A DNA stretch of 64,000 bases from Paramicrobacterium sp051513965. GTDB taxonomy: Bacteria > Actinomycetota > Actinomycetes > Actinomycetales > Microbacteriaceae. The notes under the pieces are model-generated. The model searched no databases. It saw only the letters and a list, made by a program, of their open reading frames with translations, and had not been told where the DNA came from. This document shows, piece by piece, positions 8,746 through 17,488 of this stretch. The stretch's first letter is position 1, and every line of letters begins with the position of its first letter. Made by a program: the position numbers and the translations under genes. The stretch lies in NCBI RefSeq assembly GCF_051513965.1, contig NZ_CP195847.1, positions 2,418,001 to 2,482,000 on the forward strand, read 5' to 3'.

Positions 8746-9410
8746 TGGATAGGCTGGTGGCGATGAGACCTCCAGCCGCGGTCACCGAGGACTACCTCAA
8801 GACCATCTACGCCCACACGGAGTGGCAGTCCGACGACATCACTCCGTCACAGCTCGCCGCGCGCCTCGAGCTCGCACCGTCGACCGTGACTGAGATGGTC
8901 AAGAAGCTCGCCGCCGCCGGCCTCGTGACGCACAGGCGCTACGGCTCGATCTCGTTGACGGACGAGGGCCGCGTGAAGGCGATCGCCGTTGTGCGACGGC
9001 ACCGACTCATCGAGACGTGGCTCGTCACTGAGATGGGCTACACGTGGGATGCCGTGCACGACGAGGCGGAGATTCTCGAGCACGCGATCAGCGACCGGCT
9101 ACTCGACGCGATCGATGAGAGGCTCGGTCACCCGCGGCGAGACCCGCACGGCGACCCGATTCCGGATGCCGCGGGGAAGGCGGACCGCGAGGACTTCGTA
9201 TTGCTGACCGACGCCGTCGATGGGCACGAGGGCACCGTGCTGCGGATCAGCGACCGCGACCCCGAACTGCTGCGCGACCTCGAGAGGCGCGGCGTCGACG
9301 TGGGCAGTCCGCTGCGCGTCGAGTCGCAGCATCCTCTTGCCGTGTCGTGCGACGGCGCCACCCTTCGCCTGGACGATGCCGCAGGCGAAGCGATCTGGCT
9401 GACCGCGTAA
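8745..9410 (+). CDS. mntR: DtxR/MntR-family metal-dependent repressor
   Basis: This 221-residue transcription factor has an N-terminal winged helix (AVTEDYLKTIY, SQLAARLELAPSTVTEMVKKL), a metal-binding and dimerisation domain (EAEILEHAISDRL) and a C-terminal SH3-like FeoA domain. It presumably binds the three TTFCGG-type palindromes (TTTCGG-N4-CCGAAA) nearby when manganese is plentiful. The start at 8745 forms TGATG with the mntH stop. An in-frame ATG at 8763 is also possible and would drop six residues. Confidence 0.9.
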   Translation: MDRLVAMRPPAAVTEDYLKTIYAHTEWQSDDITPSQLAARLELAPSTVTEMVKKLAAAGLVTHRRYGSISLTDEGRVKAIAVVRRHRLIETWLVTEMGYTWDAVHDEAEILEHAISDRLLDAIDERLGHPRRDPHGDPIPDAAGKADREDFVLLTDAVDGHEGTVLRISDRDPELLRDLERRGVDVGSPLRVESQHPLAVSCDGATLRLDDAAGEAIWLTA

Positions 9411-9481
9411 TGCTCGGCCTCATTTTGGAGACCCGCGAGCCATAGACTGAGATCGTCCCCCACGACAAGAGGAGATATCTA

Positions 9482-10282
9482 GTGCGCACCCGTGACGATG
9501 TCGAATGCTGGCTCACCGACATGGACGGCGTTCTCGTCCACGAGAATCAGGCGGTTCCCGGCGCCGCCGAGCTGCTTGAGCAGTGGCGGTTCGAGAACAA
9601 GCCCTTCCTCGTTCTCACGAACAACTCGATCTTCACACCCCGCGATCTGAGCGCACGCCTGCGCTCCTCCGGGCTCGAGGTCCCCGAAGAGTCCATCTGG
9701 ACCTCGGCTCTCGCAACCGCGGCCTTCCTCAAAGAGCAGGCTCCGAACGGCTCAGCGTTCGTCATCGGCGAGGCTGGCCTCACTACGGCTCTTCACGAAG
9801 CGGGCTTCATCATGACGGAGACCAACCCGGACTTCGTTGTCGTCGGAGAGACGCGCAACTACTCGTTCGAGGCCATCACCAAGGCGATCCGGTGCATCAA
9901 CAAGGGTTCGCGATTCATCTCGACGAACCCCGATGCCACGGGCCCGAGCCCAGAAGGCGTGCTGCCGGCGACGGGCGCGATTTCTGCCCTCATCACCAAG
10001 GCCACCGGCATGGAGCCGTACGTCGTCGGCAAGCCGAACCCGATGATGTTCCGTTCGGCACTGAACCGCATCGGCGCCCACTCGGAGAACACGGGCATGA
10101 TCGGCGACCGCATGGACACCGACGTGGTCGCGGGTATCGAGGCTGGTCTTCACACGATCCTGGTGCTCACCGGCATCAGCGACCACACCGAGATCGAAAA
10201 GTACCCGTTCCGCCCGAACGAGGTCCTCGACAGCGTCGCGGCGTTGCTGAGCGAGGACCTCGTGGAGACAGAGACTTACTGA
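9482..10282 (+). CDS. HAD-IIA family phosphatase (NagD-like)
   Basis: This cytoplasmic phosphohydrolase has 266 residues. HAD motif I is DMDGVL (Asp nucleophile), motif II is LTNNS, the conserved Lys lies in GKPNPMMF, and motif IV is GDRMDTDVVAGIEAG; the C2-type cap lies between. The GTG start is chosen because AAGAGGAG ends seven bases upstream. A TAGACT -10-like element lies at 9443-9448. The natural substrate is unknown; family members act on nucleotide monophosphates or sugar phosphates. Its last seven bases overlap the convergent gene. Confidence 0.88.
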   Translation: MRTRDDVECWLTDMDGVLVHENQAVPGAAELLEQWRFENKPFLVLTNNSIFTPRDLSARLRSSGLEVPEESIWTSALATAAFLKEQAPNGSAFVIGEAGLTTALHEAGFIMTETNPDFVVVGETRNYSFEAITKAIRCINKGSRFISTNPDATGPSPEGVLPATGAISALITKATGMEPYVVGKPNPMMFRSALNRIGAHSENTGMIGDRMDTDVVAGIEAGLHTILVLTGISDHTEIEKYPFRPNEVLDSVAALLSEDLVETETY

Positions 10283-11292
10283 CTCTCTAGCGCACGCGCA
10301 TACGCCCGGACGAAGGCGTGTGCGCCCGTCCCCTCGGGGACGTACGAGGGGTCCACAGCCCCTGGCATGTCGTGTTCCGGTAGGTCCACAGGGAGGTTCT
10401 GCGGAGCTCCCTGGATGATCGACATGAAGTGATTGGTGACGACCAGCACATCAGGGTCGCAGAAGCTTCGCGGCGCAGCTAGTGGTGGCATGTCATTTCT
10501 GTAGACCTTGTCGAGAAAGTCGTTTTCGGCTGTCAGCTCGGAGCCTGGTCCCGTGAAGAAGTAGACGAACCGCGACTTCAAACTCGCCATCGCCTGTTCC
10601 GCGTCTGGAACCTCGCTCAGCACAGCTTTGGCGTGATGGCAGATCACCCTCTTCGCCACGAACGCATAGATCACGTAGGCGACGCTCGAGATCAGCACCC
10701 CGACGACCGCTCCTGTGATGACTTCCCCGGCCGTCGCGAAGAACCCGCCGAGACGCCCGAAACCATGATTGATCTTCGGGAAGAACACGGCAAGGAGAAG
10801 AGGAAAGACGACGATCGCGCCGATGATCAACTCCCTAAAGCGGTGCAGCGCAGTTGGCTGACGCGCCCGCATGAGTTCGCTCCATCGACGGACCTCCTCC
10901 CGCGTCTGTTCGACGTCCTCAGAGCACAGCAGACTGAACTCACCTTGCAGGTGCTGCAGGTAATTAACGAAGGCGCGCGTCCGTGACTCCCATGCGAGGT
11001 AGCGCTTCCCATCCTCGGTCTGCCGCCACATCTTGAACTGAAAATTCAGCTGATCGGCATGCGCTTGAGCCTGCTGCGCGACAAGCTCCTCGTGCAGCTC
11101 GGTCTGGCGCCTGGCTTCCTGTGCGAGATCATCTAAGCGACCGATCATGCGTTGCTGCTGCGCGATCTGTGCGGCGTTCTGTCGCGCATTTGCCTTGCTG
11201 AGACGCAGTTGAGTCTCTTGGGCCCGAAGAGATGCTTTCTGCGTCTTGAGCAGAGCTTCTTGGTTTTCGATATATGTGTCGAAGCGGGTCAT
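10276..11292 (-). CDS. Unknown coiled-coil protein with two membrane helices
   Basis: I do not recognise this 338-residue protein. Residues 10-80 are rich in Gln, Ala and Lys with heptad spacing and should form a long coiled coil. Two membrane helices lie at about 155-171 and 190-213. The C-terminal 120 residues are soluble and contain two Cys and an FVYFFTGPGSELTAENDF stretch. The predicted topology places both soluble parts in the cytoplasm. It is 15 bases downstream of a small lipoprotein gene, so the two are probably co-transcribed. The region is visibly richer in A/T than its surroundings, suggesting acquired DNA. Confidence 0.75.
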   Translation of the reverse strand: MTRFDTYIENQEALLKTQKASLRAQETQLRLSKANARQNAAQIAQQQRMIGRLDDLAQEARRQTELHEELVAQQAQAHADQLNFQFKMWRQTEDGKRYLAWESRTRAFVNYLQHLQGEFSLLCSEDVEQTREEVRRWSELMRARQPTALHRFRELIIGAIVVFPLLLAVFFPKINHGFGRLGGFFATAGEVITGAVVGVLISSVAYVIYAFVAKRVICHHAKAVLSEVPDAEQAMASLKSRFVYFFTGPGSELTAENDFLDKVYRNDMPPLAAPRSFCDPDVLVVTNHFMSIIQGAPQNLPVDLPEHDMPGAVDPSYVPEGTGAHAFVRAYARALESQ

Positions 11293-11307
11293 CAGCGATC
11301 TCTCAAT

Positions 11308-11733
11308 TCACTCAGCAACCGAGTCGAAGAGCTCTCCGCCCAATGCTTCTTGCAGTTGGCGGGATTCCGGATCGTCTGATTTACGGCCGTCGATCCATAC
11401 TGCCCAGTTATCTCCAACGAGCACGCAGTCGTCGTCCATCGTTGATTTGTTATCGCGGTTTCGAATTGCAGTGAAAACATCGCTTTCGAACTCCACATCG
11501 TCCTTGAAGACGTATCCCTCGAGGCTGCCGCTTGAGCAGTAGAACATGCCGTACCGCACGTCAGCTTCATCATCTTGTCCAGATGCGAACTCGGGATCAG
11601 CGCATTCGGCGGCTCCCTGGAGAGACTCATACAGCTCTTTTGGCGACTCGAACGTCGCAGTGCCCGTGCATCCCGTGAGTCCCCCCAGGATTCCAACAGC
11701 CGCCGCGAAGCTGAGAATGGCCTTACCCCTCAT
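11308..11733 (-). CDS. Small lipoprotein, unknown function
   Basis: This 141-residue protein begins with a signal peptide ending in lipobox LTGC (Cys22). The mature domain is acidic and has three further Cys (ECADPEF, FYCSSG, DDDCVLV). GAGAGGAA precedes the ATG as ribosome site. A 35-bp repeat shared with the regulator region lies 17 bases upstream, and the gene for a coiled-coil membrane protein follows 15 bases downstream. It belongs to no family I can name. Confidence 0.7.
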   Translation of the reverse strand: MRGKAILSFAAAVGILGGLTGCTGTATFESPKELYESLQGAAECADPEFASGQDDEADVRYGMFYCSSGSLEGYVFKDDVEFESDVFTAIRNRDNKSTMDDDCVLVGDNWAVWIDGRKSDDPESRQLQEALGGELFDSVAE

Positions 11734-11749
11734 TGCATTCCTCTCTCAT

Positions 11750-11784
11750 GCTACTTATCTGTATGTAGACCTAAAAGTAGCAGA
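11750..11784. promoter_or_regulatory. Copy 1 of a 35-bp repeat with inverted arms
   Basis: The element begins GCTACTT and ends AAGTAGC-AGA, so its arms GCTACTT/AAGTAGC are inverted around an 18-base centre containing GTATGTAGACC. It matches copy 2 at 12554-12588 in 32 of 35 positions and in the same orientation. It is probably the operator or promoter of the leftward lipoprotein gene. Confidence 0.7.
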
Positions 11785-11802
11785 ATGCCGAACGCCCGTC
11801 AG

Positions 11803-11822
11803 GACTTTGCACAAGCAAAGTC
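11803..11822. terminator. Hairpin downstream of second lipoprotein gene
   Basis: GACTTTGC and GCAAAGTC form a perfect 8-bp stem with a four-base loop, 64 bases beyond the stop of the leftward gene at 11886. There is no T-run, which is common for actinobacterial terminators. Confidence 0.45.
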
Positions 11823-11885
11823 ACGAGGATGCGTGCGAACGATGACGCAGTGCGCGGAACGTGCGCGAGACATGCCAGCGGGAGA

Positions 11886-12485
11886 CTATGCAGGTTGCTT
11901 GTAGTAATAGTTCAAATCATTGAGATGTTGACTGCGATACGTGGCACCAATACCGATCCGCCCGGATTCGACGAGGTCGCTCTCGAGCGCGAAGACCATG
12001 CCACCGTTGTCTATACGAAGTTTTACGTCACTGTCGACTTCAACCAGCCAAATCCCATCGAGGCCGACATCCGTCACCCCGAGCGAGGACACCGATAGCA
12101 CATCAACCGGTTCGCAACCATTGCCCGTGTACGCCGCAGTCAGATTGCTCGTCGCAATCAAGTCCTCCGGGGCGCGGTCCACACCTTTCAAATCCACGCC
12201 GAGCAGATATTTGCCAGGCACGACCTCCGCAGCGTCGTTCATAGTCTCAGTTTCATCAAGAATCACTGGCGCAGCAAAAAACTCCCCGACTTCGTCGGTC
12301 GAGGTCGTGTCACACGGCGTTGGCTCCCACGTCGGCTCCGGGCTGCTCGTCGGCGAAGAGGACTCTGAGACCACAGGGGCCGCTTCCTTCACAGCATCAC
12401 CCCCACCCGCGCAGGCCGTGAGGGTCATTGCCACCAAACCGATCCAGGCGAATGGCGTCGCTCTTCTGACGAACGTGGATGTCAT
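11886..12485 (-). CDS. Second small lipoprotein, unknown function
   Basis: The protein has about 199 residues. The signal peptide (MTSTFVRRATPFAWIG) ends in lipobox LTAC followed by a Gly/Ser/Pro-rich linker. The mature part has two Cys (PTPCDTT, GNGCEPV) and an all-beta look with many Val/Asp alternations, and ends in LNDLNYYYKQPA. The start at 12485 is chosen because GAGGAGGAG lies ten bases upstream; an in-frame start ten codons earlier has none. Copy 2 of the 35-bp repeat lies 69 bases upstream, between this gene and the divergent XRE regulator. Confidence 0.7.
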   Translation of the reverse strand: MTSTFVRRATPFAWIGLVAMTLTACAGGGDAVKEAAPVVSESSSPTSSPEPTWEPTPCDTTSTDEVGEFFAAPVILDETETMNDAAEVVPGKYLLGVDLKGVDRAPEDLIATSNLTAAYTGNGCEPVDVLSVSSLGVTDVGLDGIWLVEVDSDVKLRIDNGGMVFALESDLVESGRIGIGATYRSQHLNDLNYYYKQPA

Positions 12486-12553
12486 GGCGGGAAGGCTCCT
12501 CCTCTGTACAGTCACGCGCCGATCATCGCCGTCGACATTCCAGCTTTGAAAGC

Positions 12554-12588
12554 GCTACTTATGAGTATGTAGACCCAAAAGTAGCAGA
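12554..12588. promoter_or_regulatory. Copy 2 of the 35-bp repeat with inverted arms
   Basis: It has the same GCTACTT/AAGTAGC arms as copy 1, differing at three central positions. It sits 16 bases before the XRE gene and upstream of the divergent lipoprotein gene, the usual place for an autoregulatory operator. A separate perfect palindrome CCCAAGCTTGGG (12591-12602) follows, directly before the XRE start. Confidence 0.7.
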
Positions 12589-12604
12589 CCCCCAAGCTTG
12601 GGAT

Positions 12605-12961
12605 ATGGCCAAGGGTGAGCTGCAGCGGCGGTTCGGAGAGAACCTCCGCGCCATTCGCCTCGCCCGCGGTTTCTCGCAAGAGCAATTCGCTCACGATGTG
12701 CTTCAGGTTCACCGCACATATGCCGGGGCACTCGAGAGAGGCGAGAGAAACCCCTCACTCCAGTCCGTCGAGCACATTGCCGCGAGGCTCGGGGTCGATC
12801 CGCTTGATCTTCTACTCGGGCATGGCAAGCTGTCCGCCCACAGATGCTCATGGAGCGAGCACGTGGCGGGAGACGCCACCGCGAACGCTGACTATTCGGC
12901 GGCGGGGACGAGGCTTCCGTTGAGCGGGTCGCCCGACGAACGATTGACGAAGCAGAAGTAG
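12605..12961 (+). CDS. XRE-family transcriptional regulator
   Basis: This 118-residue protein has a Cro/C1-type helix-turn-helix at about residues 8-70. The segments FGENLRAIRLARGFSQEQFA and HRTYAGALERGERNPSL resemble small controller (C-protein-like) regulators. The start MAKGELQRRFG is chosen because upstream residues do not fit the family. There is no ribosome site. The HTH domain ends at about residue 76, and the last 40 residues look unrelated; their last 70 bases run antisense through the end of the neighbouring gene, as if the original stop had been lost. No restriction-modification genes are nearby. Confidence 0.82.
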   Translation: MAKGELQRRFGENLRAIRLARGFSQEQFAHDVLQVHRTYAGALERGERNPSLQSVEHIAARLGVDPLDLLLGHGKLSAHRCSWSEHVAGDATANADYSAAGTRLPLSGSPDERLTKQK

Positions 12962-14748
12962 TTGCGCTGCCCGTCGCTCCACTGCTCCTCGTTCACGGGG
13001 TAGCTGCCCTGCACCTGAACGTCGGAGTATGCGGCGGCCGCCTTCAGATCCAGCACGTCGGGCGCGCTGCAGAGCAGATAGATCTGGCTTGCCAGCTCAT
13101 CTTGCCCCGGGAAAGCAGCACCCTTGTCATCGGTGATCGCACCGACCTTCACGACCTGAGCGGCATGGTCCTCGTCACACGGCACGACTGTGAACTCCTC
13201 CTCCCACGGGGAGGTGTAGTCAGCAAGGCACTCGCCGCCCCGCAGCTGGTCCCACGCGTACGTTCCGGGAGGCAGCGTGCCCTCGGCCGGAATCGAGGCG
13301 GTCGGTGTGGGCGTGCTCGTCTCCGTCGGTTCGGCGGCGGGTGACGACACGAGGCCCGGCAACAGCGTGCCGACCCAGAACAGCGCGCCGAGAATGACCA
13401 CGGCAGCCACCGCGAGGCCCGCGAGAGTCAGCGGTTTGAGATTGCGGAGGTCCGGTCCCTTGCCCGACCCACCTGATCCGCGCGCGGCAGGTCGAGCAGA
13501 GGATGCCGCAGGCGACGGCGCCGCACGTCGCACGGGTTCCACGGGCTCTGACCGCTGTGCCGCGGCGACGACGGGAGCGGTGGCAGTGCTCTCGAAGAGT
13601 GCCTTCAGACGATCGCTCGTCTCGGGCTCCGTGCGGCCCGGCGCCGGAGCGGTCTCAGGCGTTGCGTCAGCCGCAAGCGCCTCGGCGTCCTGCTTCGACT
13701 TTCCAAAGAGATCGAGGATGCCGAGATCGGGCTTCGGTGCCTCCTCGGCGGCCTTCGGCGCGAACTCATCCGCGGCCTGTTCCGACGTCTCTGCGTCATC
13801 ATCGGCGTCCGCGTCGCCGGGCTCGTCGGATGCCGCGTCCGCAGCGGCCCCAGCGGCGACGGGAGCGAATGGCACGCCCACGGACTCATCATCCGCGTCA
13901 GCGTGATCGGCCGCAGGCGCCGCGCTGTCGGCATCCTCATCGTCGTCGAGGTTCGACAGGGTCGCCTCTTCGTAGAGTCGGTCGAAGGCCCCGGGGGCGG
14001 CGAATGCGCCGGCGACGGCGGCTTCTCCCGGACTGAGCGGCTCAGGCTCGTGGTCGGCGAAGGGGTCGAAAGGCTGCGTCTGCGCGCTGTCGTCGATGGG
14101 CTCACGCGACACCGGCTCGTCCGTCGGCTCCGGCGCGGACTCGTTCTCCTCCGCCGCGAGGAGCGGGTCGGGCTCGTCGTTGGGAGTGAGGTTCCAGGTG
14201 AAGGGCTCGTCGGTCGGTGTCGGCACGCTCGGCGCGGGGGCCGCGCTCGGCGGCGTGACGGGAGGAGTCGGAGGTGTCACCGGCGAGGCGGGAGGGATGA
14301 TCGGTGGCATTGCGCGAGTCGGAACATCTGCGGGATCTGACTCGACTGCCTCGGTCGGAGTGTCGGAGGTCGAGCCGGGCGCGACATCTTCCGCGGCCCG
14401 ATCAGCGACCACGTCGAACAGCTGCGTCGATGTGTCTTCGCTCTCGGAGTCCGCCTCAGCCGACAACGACCACGACGCACCCTCGTCGTCCGCACCGGCA
14501 GCGTCATCAGCGGCGGGAGCATCCGTCTCGTCGGTGGCCTCTCCACGGGGACGGCGACGACGGCGCAGCCATTTTCGCGAGGGCGGCGCCTCGTCGACGC
14601 GCTCGTTCTCAGACTCGTCGACTGTGTCGTAGGCGCCCGTGTCGTCGAGCTGGGACATCAGCCACTCAGCACCGAGGTCGACGCCGTCGGTGTCTGGAGT
14701 CGGTTCGTCTGGGCGCTTCTCGTCGTCGCCGGGGCCGCGGGTCACCAC
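12892..14748 (-). CDS. Septum-formation-like membrane protein with long acidic N-terminal region
   Basis: The protein has about 618 residues. The first 430 are disordered-looking and rich in Asp, Glu, Pro and Ala, with a basic patch (RKWLRRRRRPRG). A single membrane helix lies at about 438-460 (LTLAGLAVAAVVILGALFWV), followed by an extracytoplasmic domain with Cys pairs (GGECLADY, VVPCDEDHAAQVV, LLCSAPD, YFCFVN) like the Septum_form/DUF4190-type domain of actinobacteria. The GTG start overlaps the pyrE stop by one base. The exact role is unknown; a cell-envelope or division function is an inference from the domain name only. Confidence 0.68.
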   Translation of the reverse strand: MVTRGPGDDEKRPDEPTPDTDGVDLGAEWLMSQLDDTGAYDTVDESENERVDEAPPSRKWLRRRRRPRGEATDETDAPAADDAAGADDEGASWSLSAEADSESEDTSTQLFDVVADRAAEDVAPGSTSDTPTEAVESDPADVPTRAMPPIIPPASPVTPPTPPVTPPSAAPAPSVPTPTDEPFTWNLTPNDEPDPLLAAEENESAPEPTDEPVSREPIDDSAQTQPFDPFADHEPEPLSPGEAAVAGAFAAPGAFDRLYEEATLSNLDDDEDADSAAPAADHADADDESVGVPFAPVAAGAAADAASDEPGDADADDDAETSEQAADEFAPKAAEEAPKPDLGILDLFGKSKQDAEALAADATPETAPAPGRTEPETSDRLKALFESTATAPVVAAAQRSEPVEPVRRAAPSPAASSARPAARGSGGSGKGPDLRNLKPLTLAGLAVAAVVILGALFWVGTLLPGLVSSPAAEPTETSTPTPTASIPAEGTLPPGTYAWDQLRGGECLADYTSPWEEEFTVVPCDEDHAAQVVKVGAITDDKGAAFPGQDELASQIYLLCSAPDVLDLKAAAAYSDVQVQGSYPVNEEQWSDGQRNYFCFVNRSSGDPLNGSLVPAAE

Positions 14749-15296
14749 TAGTCCAACCCGAGATCGGTCAGGGACAGGGCGGCGTAGTACGGGTAGCCTG
14801 CCTCCTCGATCACCTCGCGCGCACCCGTGTCACGGTCGACCACCACGGCGACGCCGGCGATCTCGGCACCGACCTTGGTGAGCGCCTCGATCGCCTTGAG
14901 CGGCGACCCTCCCGTGGTCGATGTGTCTTCGACGACGATCACGCGCTTGCCGGCGACGTCGGGACCCTCGACCTGCCGGCCGCGACCGTGGTCCTTGGGT
15001 TCCTTGCGCACGACGAACGCGTCAAGCTCGAGGCCGCGTGCGGCCCCCTGGTGCAGGATGGCCGACGCAATCGGGTCCGCACCCATGGTGAGGCCGCCGA
15101 CCGCCGCGACGTCGGGGACGTCTGCGATGAGGTCGAGCATGACCTGCCCGATGAGCGGCGCGACCCGATGGTCGAGGCTCACCTTGCGCAGGTCGACGTA
15201 GAACGTCGCCTTCTTGCCGCTGGTCAGGGTGAAGTCACCGTGGAAGACGGCTTCGGCCGAGATGTGGTCGATCAGTCGCGCTCGTGCATCAGTCAC
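14748..15296 (-). CDS. pyrE: Orotate phosphoribosyltransferase
   Basis: This enzyme converts orotate and PRPP to orotidine 5'-phosphate in pyrimidine synthesis. The type I PRTase PRPP loop is seen in VIVVEDTSTTGGSPLKAIEAL, and the flexible catalytic loop contains VRKEPKDHGRG. About 182 residues is normal. The GTG start at 15296 (VTDARARL) gives the expected N-terminus, with AAGGG just upstream; the longer frame would overlap the MMPL gene. It lies five bases after the MMPL stop. Confidence 0.93.
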   Translation of the reverse strand: MTDARARLIDHISAEAVFHGDFTLTSGKKATFYVDLRKVSLDHRVAPLIGQVMLDLIADVPDVAAVGGLTMGADPIASAILHQGAARGLELDAFVVRKEPKDHGRGRQVEGPDVAGKRVIVVEDTSTTGGSPLKAIEALTKVGAEIAGVAVVVDRDTGAREVIEEAGYPYYAALSLTDLGLD

Positions 15297-15301
15297 GTCC
15301 C

Positions 15302-17488
15302 TTAGTTTAGAGTGCGCGAGAGCCGGCTTGGCCACCATATGGCCTTCCCGATGTCGGTGCTGAGCGCAGGGACCAGCAGAGAGCGCACCAGAATCGTGTC
15401 GAGAAGCACTCCGAATGCCACGATGAACGAGATCTGCGCGAGGAACAGAATCGGCAGCACACCGAGCGCGGCGAAGGTCGCCGCGAGCACGATTCCCGCC
15501 GAGGTGATGACCCCTCCCGTCGCCACGAGACCGCGCGAGATGCCCTCTCGAGTGCCGTGCGCGACGGACTCCTCTCGCACACGTGTCATGAGGAAGATGT
15601 TGTAGTCGATGCCCAGAGCGACGAGGAACACGAAGCCGAACAGCGGCACGCTCGGGTCAGCGCCGGGGAACTCGAAGATGTGGTCGAACACGAGCGACGA
15701 CACGCCGAGGGCCGCTCCGAAAGACAGCACGACGGTCAGCACGAGCAGCACGGGCGCCAGCAGCGAACGCAGCAGGATCATCAGAATCAGCAGGATCACT
15801 ATGAGTACGAGCGGGATCACGAGGTTGCGATCGTGCACCGCAGCCTCGTTCGTGTCGATTGCCGTGGCCGCGACGCCGCCGACGAGCACAGCGTTCTCAC
15901 CCGAGTCGGGCAGAGCCTCCCGCAGAGCCATGACGGTCTGCTCGGCTTCCTCCGAGTCGCCCGGGCCGTCAAGGGTCGCCTCAAGCATGATCTTGCCGTC
16001 GACCACTGTCGGCTCGGCGGTCACCGGGCCGTTTGCGCCGAACGCCGGCTCGATACCGTCGGTCGTGACCTGTGCGGTTCCGCTCGCGGCATCCTCTGTG
16101 AGAACCGCCAAGGAGTCGACGCCATCTGTGTCGAGGATGGTGTCGGCCATCTCCTGCAGCTGGTCCTCGGGCCCCACGATGACCGCGGGCGTGCCGGAGC
16201 CTCCCGGGAAGTGCTCGTCGAGCACACCCTGACCCTCGCGCGCTTCGGAGTAGCCCGTGACGAACTCACTCTGCGAGACGCCATCGGCCTTCAGCCCGAC
16301 AAGACCGAAGGATGCCGCGGCGAGCACGACCGCACTCGCGATCCAGATCGTTCGCGGACGACGCGACACGAACCGCGCCACGGCCGGCCACAGGCCGCGC
16401 GACGACGCGTCGACAGCGTGCTTGTGGGTGGTCCCGTGCACAGGACGCAGCGGCCAGAAGGCTACACGTCCGGCCCAGAAGAGCAGTGCGGGCAGCAGCG
16501 TGAGCGCCGCGATGAGTGCGAAGACGATTCCGATCGCCGCGACCGGGCCGAGAGCCTTGTTCGAGTTCAACTCGCTGAGCAGCAGACACAGCAGACCAGC
16601 GATGACTGTCCCGCCCGAGGCGAGGATCGCCGGGGTGGAGCCGCGGAGCGCCGCCCACGTGGCATCCCATTTGCTCTCGATCTCGCGCAGGGCCTCTCGA
16701 TACCGGGAGACGTAGAGAAGCGAGTAGTCGGTCGCCGCACCGATGACGAGAATCATCAGGATGCCCTGGGTCTGCCCGGAGAGCACCAGCACCTCGGCCT
16801 TCGCGAGCTCGACCACGGTGAACATGGCTGCGGTGAGGGCCATCATGCTCGTTCCCAGAACGATGAGCGGGAGCATGGGCGAGCGGTAGACGATGATGAG
16901 GATCACGAGCACGACGGCGAGCGCGACCGCGAGGAGGAGCCCGTCGAGCCCGCTGAACGCGTCGACGATGTCGGCGGACTGGCCCGCGGGGCCGGTGACC
17001 GCGACGAACAGCCCGTCTGGCGTGTGTTCGTCCAGGTATGTGCGGATCGTCTCGACGGTGTCCGACGGTTTGATATTGGCGTCGAGCGAGGCGATCACCT
17101 CGACCGCGTCACCGTCCTCCGAGTCGATCGCGGGCGAGACGCCGTCTTCTTCGACGCCGTGGATCGTGCCGATGTGGTCGACGATGTCGCCGATCGCGTC
17201 GTGGTCGGCATCCGTCACTCCCCCATCGCGCTGGAAGACCAGAATCGCCGGAATCACATCGTCGCCGCGAAACTCCGTCTGCAGATCGTTGACCTTCGTC
17301 GCATCGGCGCTCGCCGGGAGGAACTGCGCCTGATCGTTCTCGGCCACGTCATTGACTTCGCCGAACGCCTGGCCGCCTGCTCCGCCGACCGCAAGCCACG
17401 CGAAGATCAGCGCGACGGGAATCAGCACGCGAAGCCACGTCGGAACTGAGCGGCGGCGCGGCGGCGCTTCGTGCGATGTGTGAGCCAT
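15302..17488 (-). CDS. MMPL-family (RND-type) membrane transporter
   Basis: This 728-residue transporter has the MmpL/RND layout: one N-terminal helix, a large outer loop, five helices, one helix after a cytoplasmic segment (WPAVARFVSRRPRTIWIASAVV), a second outer loop and five more helices. The conserved proton-relay type segments GAATDYSLLYVSRYRE and LGIDYNIFLMTRVREE carry the Asp-Tyr pairs known from MmpL proteins. It probably exports a lipid or other hydrophobic compound. ATG at 17488 has AAGGAA in front; an in-frame GTG at 17500 is the alternative. The gene is divergent from xth. Confidence 0.87.
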   Translation of the reverse strand: MAHTSHEAPPRRRSVPTWLRVLIPVALIFAWLAVGGAGGQAFGEVNDVAENDQAQFLPASADATKVNDLQTEFRGDDVIPAILVFQRDGGVTDADHDAIGDIVDHIGTIHGVEEDGVSPAIDSEDGDAVEVIASLDANIKPSDTVETIRTYLDEHTPDGLFVAVTGPAGQSADIVDAFSGLDGLLLAVALAVVLVILIIVYRSPMLPLIVLGTSMMALTAAMFTVVELAKAEVLVLSGQTQGILMILVIGAATDYSLLYVSRYREALREIESKWDATWAALRGSTPAILASGGTVIAGLLCLLLSELNSNKALGPVAAIGIVFALIAALTLLPALLFWAGRVAFWPLRPVHGTTHKHAVDASSRGLWPAVARFVSRRPRTIWIASAVVLAAASFGLVGLKADGVSQSEFVTGYSEAREGQGVLDEHFPGGSGTPAVIVGPEDQLQEMADTILDTDGVDSLAVLTEDAASGTAQVTTDGIEPAFGANGPVTAEPTVVDGKIMLEATLDGPGDSEEAEQTVMALREALPDSGENAVLVGGVAATAIDTNEAAVHDRNLVIPLVLIVILLILMILLRSLLAPVLLVLTVVLSFGAALGVSSLVFDHIFEFPGADPSVPLFGFVFLVALGIDYNIFLMTRVREESVAHGTREGISRGLVATGGVITSAGIVLAATFAALGVLPILFLAQISFIVAFGVLLDTILVRSLLVPALSTDIGKAIWWPSRLSRTLN

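Noticed and set aside
12605..12961. C-protein of a restriction-modification system
   Set aside because: The HTH resembles controller proteins, but no methyltransferase or endonuclease gene lies nearby.
15557..17449. 630-codon open frame antisense to the MMPL gene
   Set aside because: It is extremely rich in Glu, Asp, Arg and His without a fold pattern; the MMPL protein on the other strand is clearly real.
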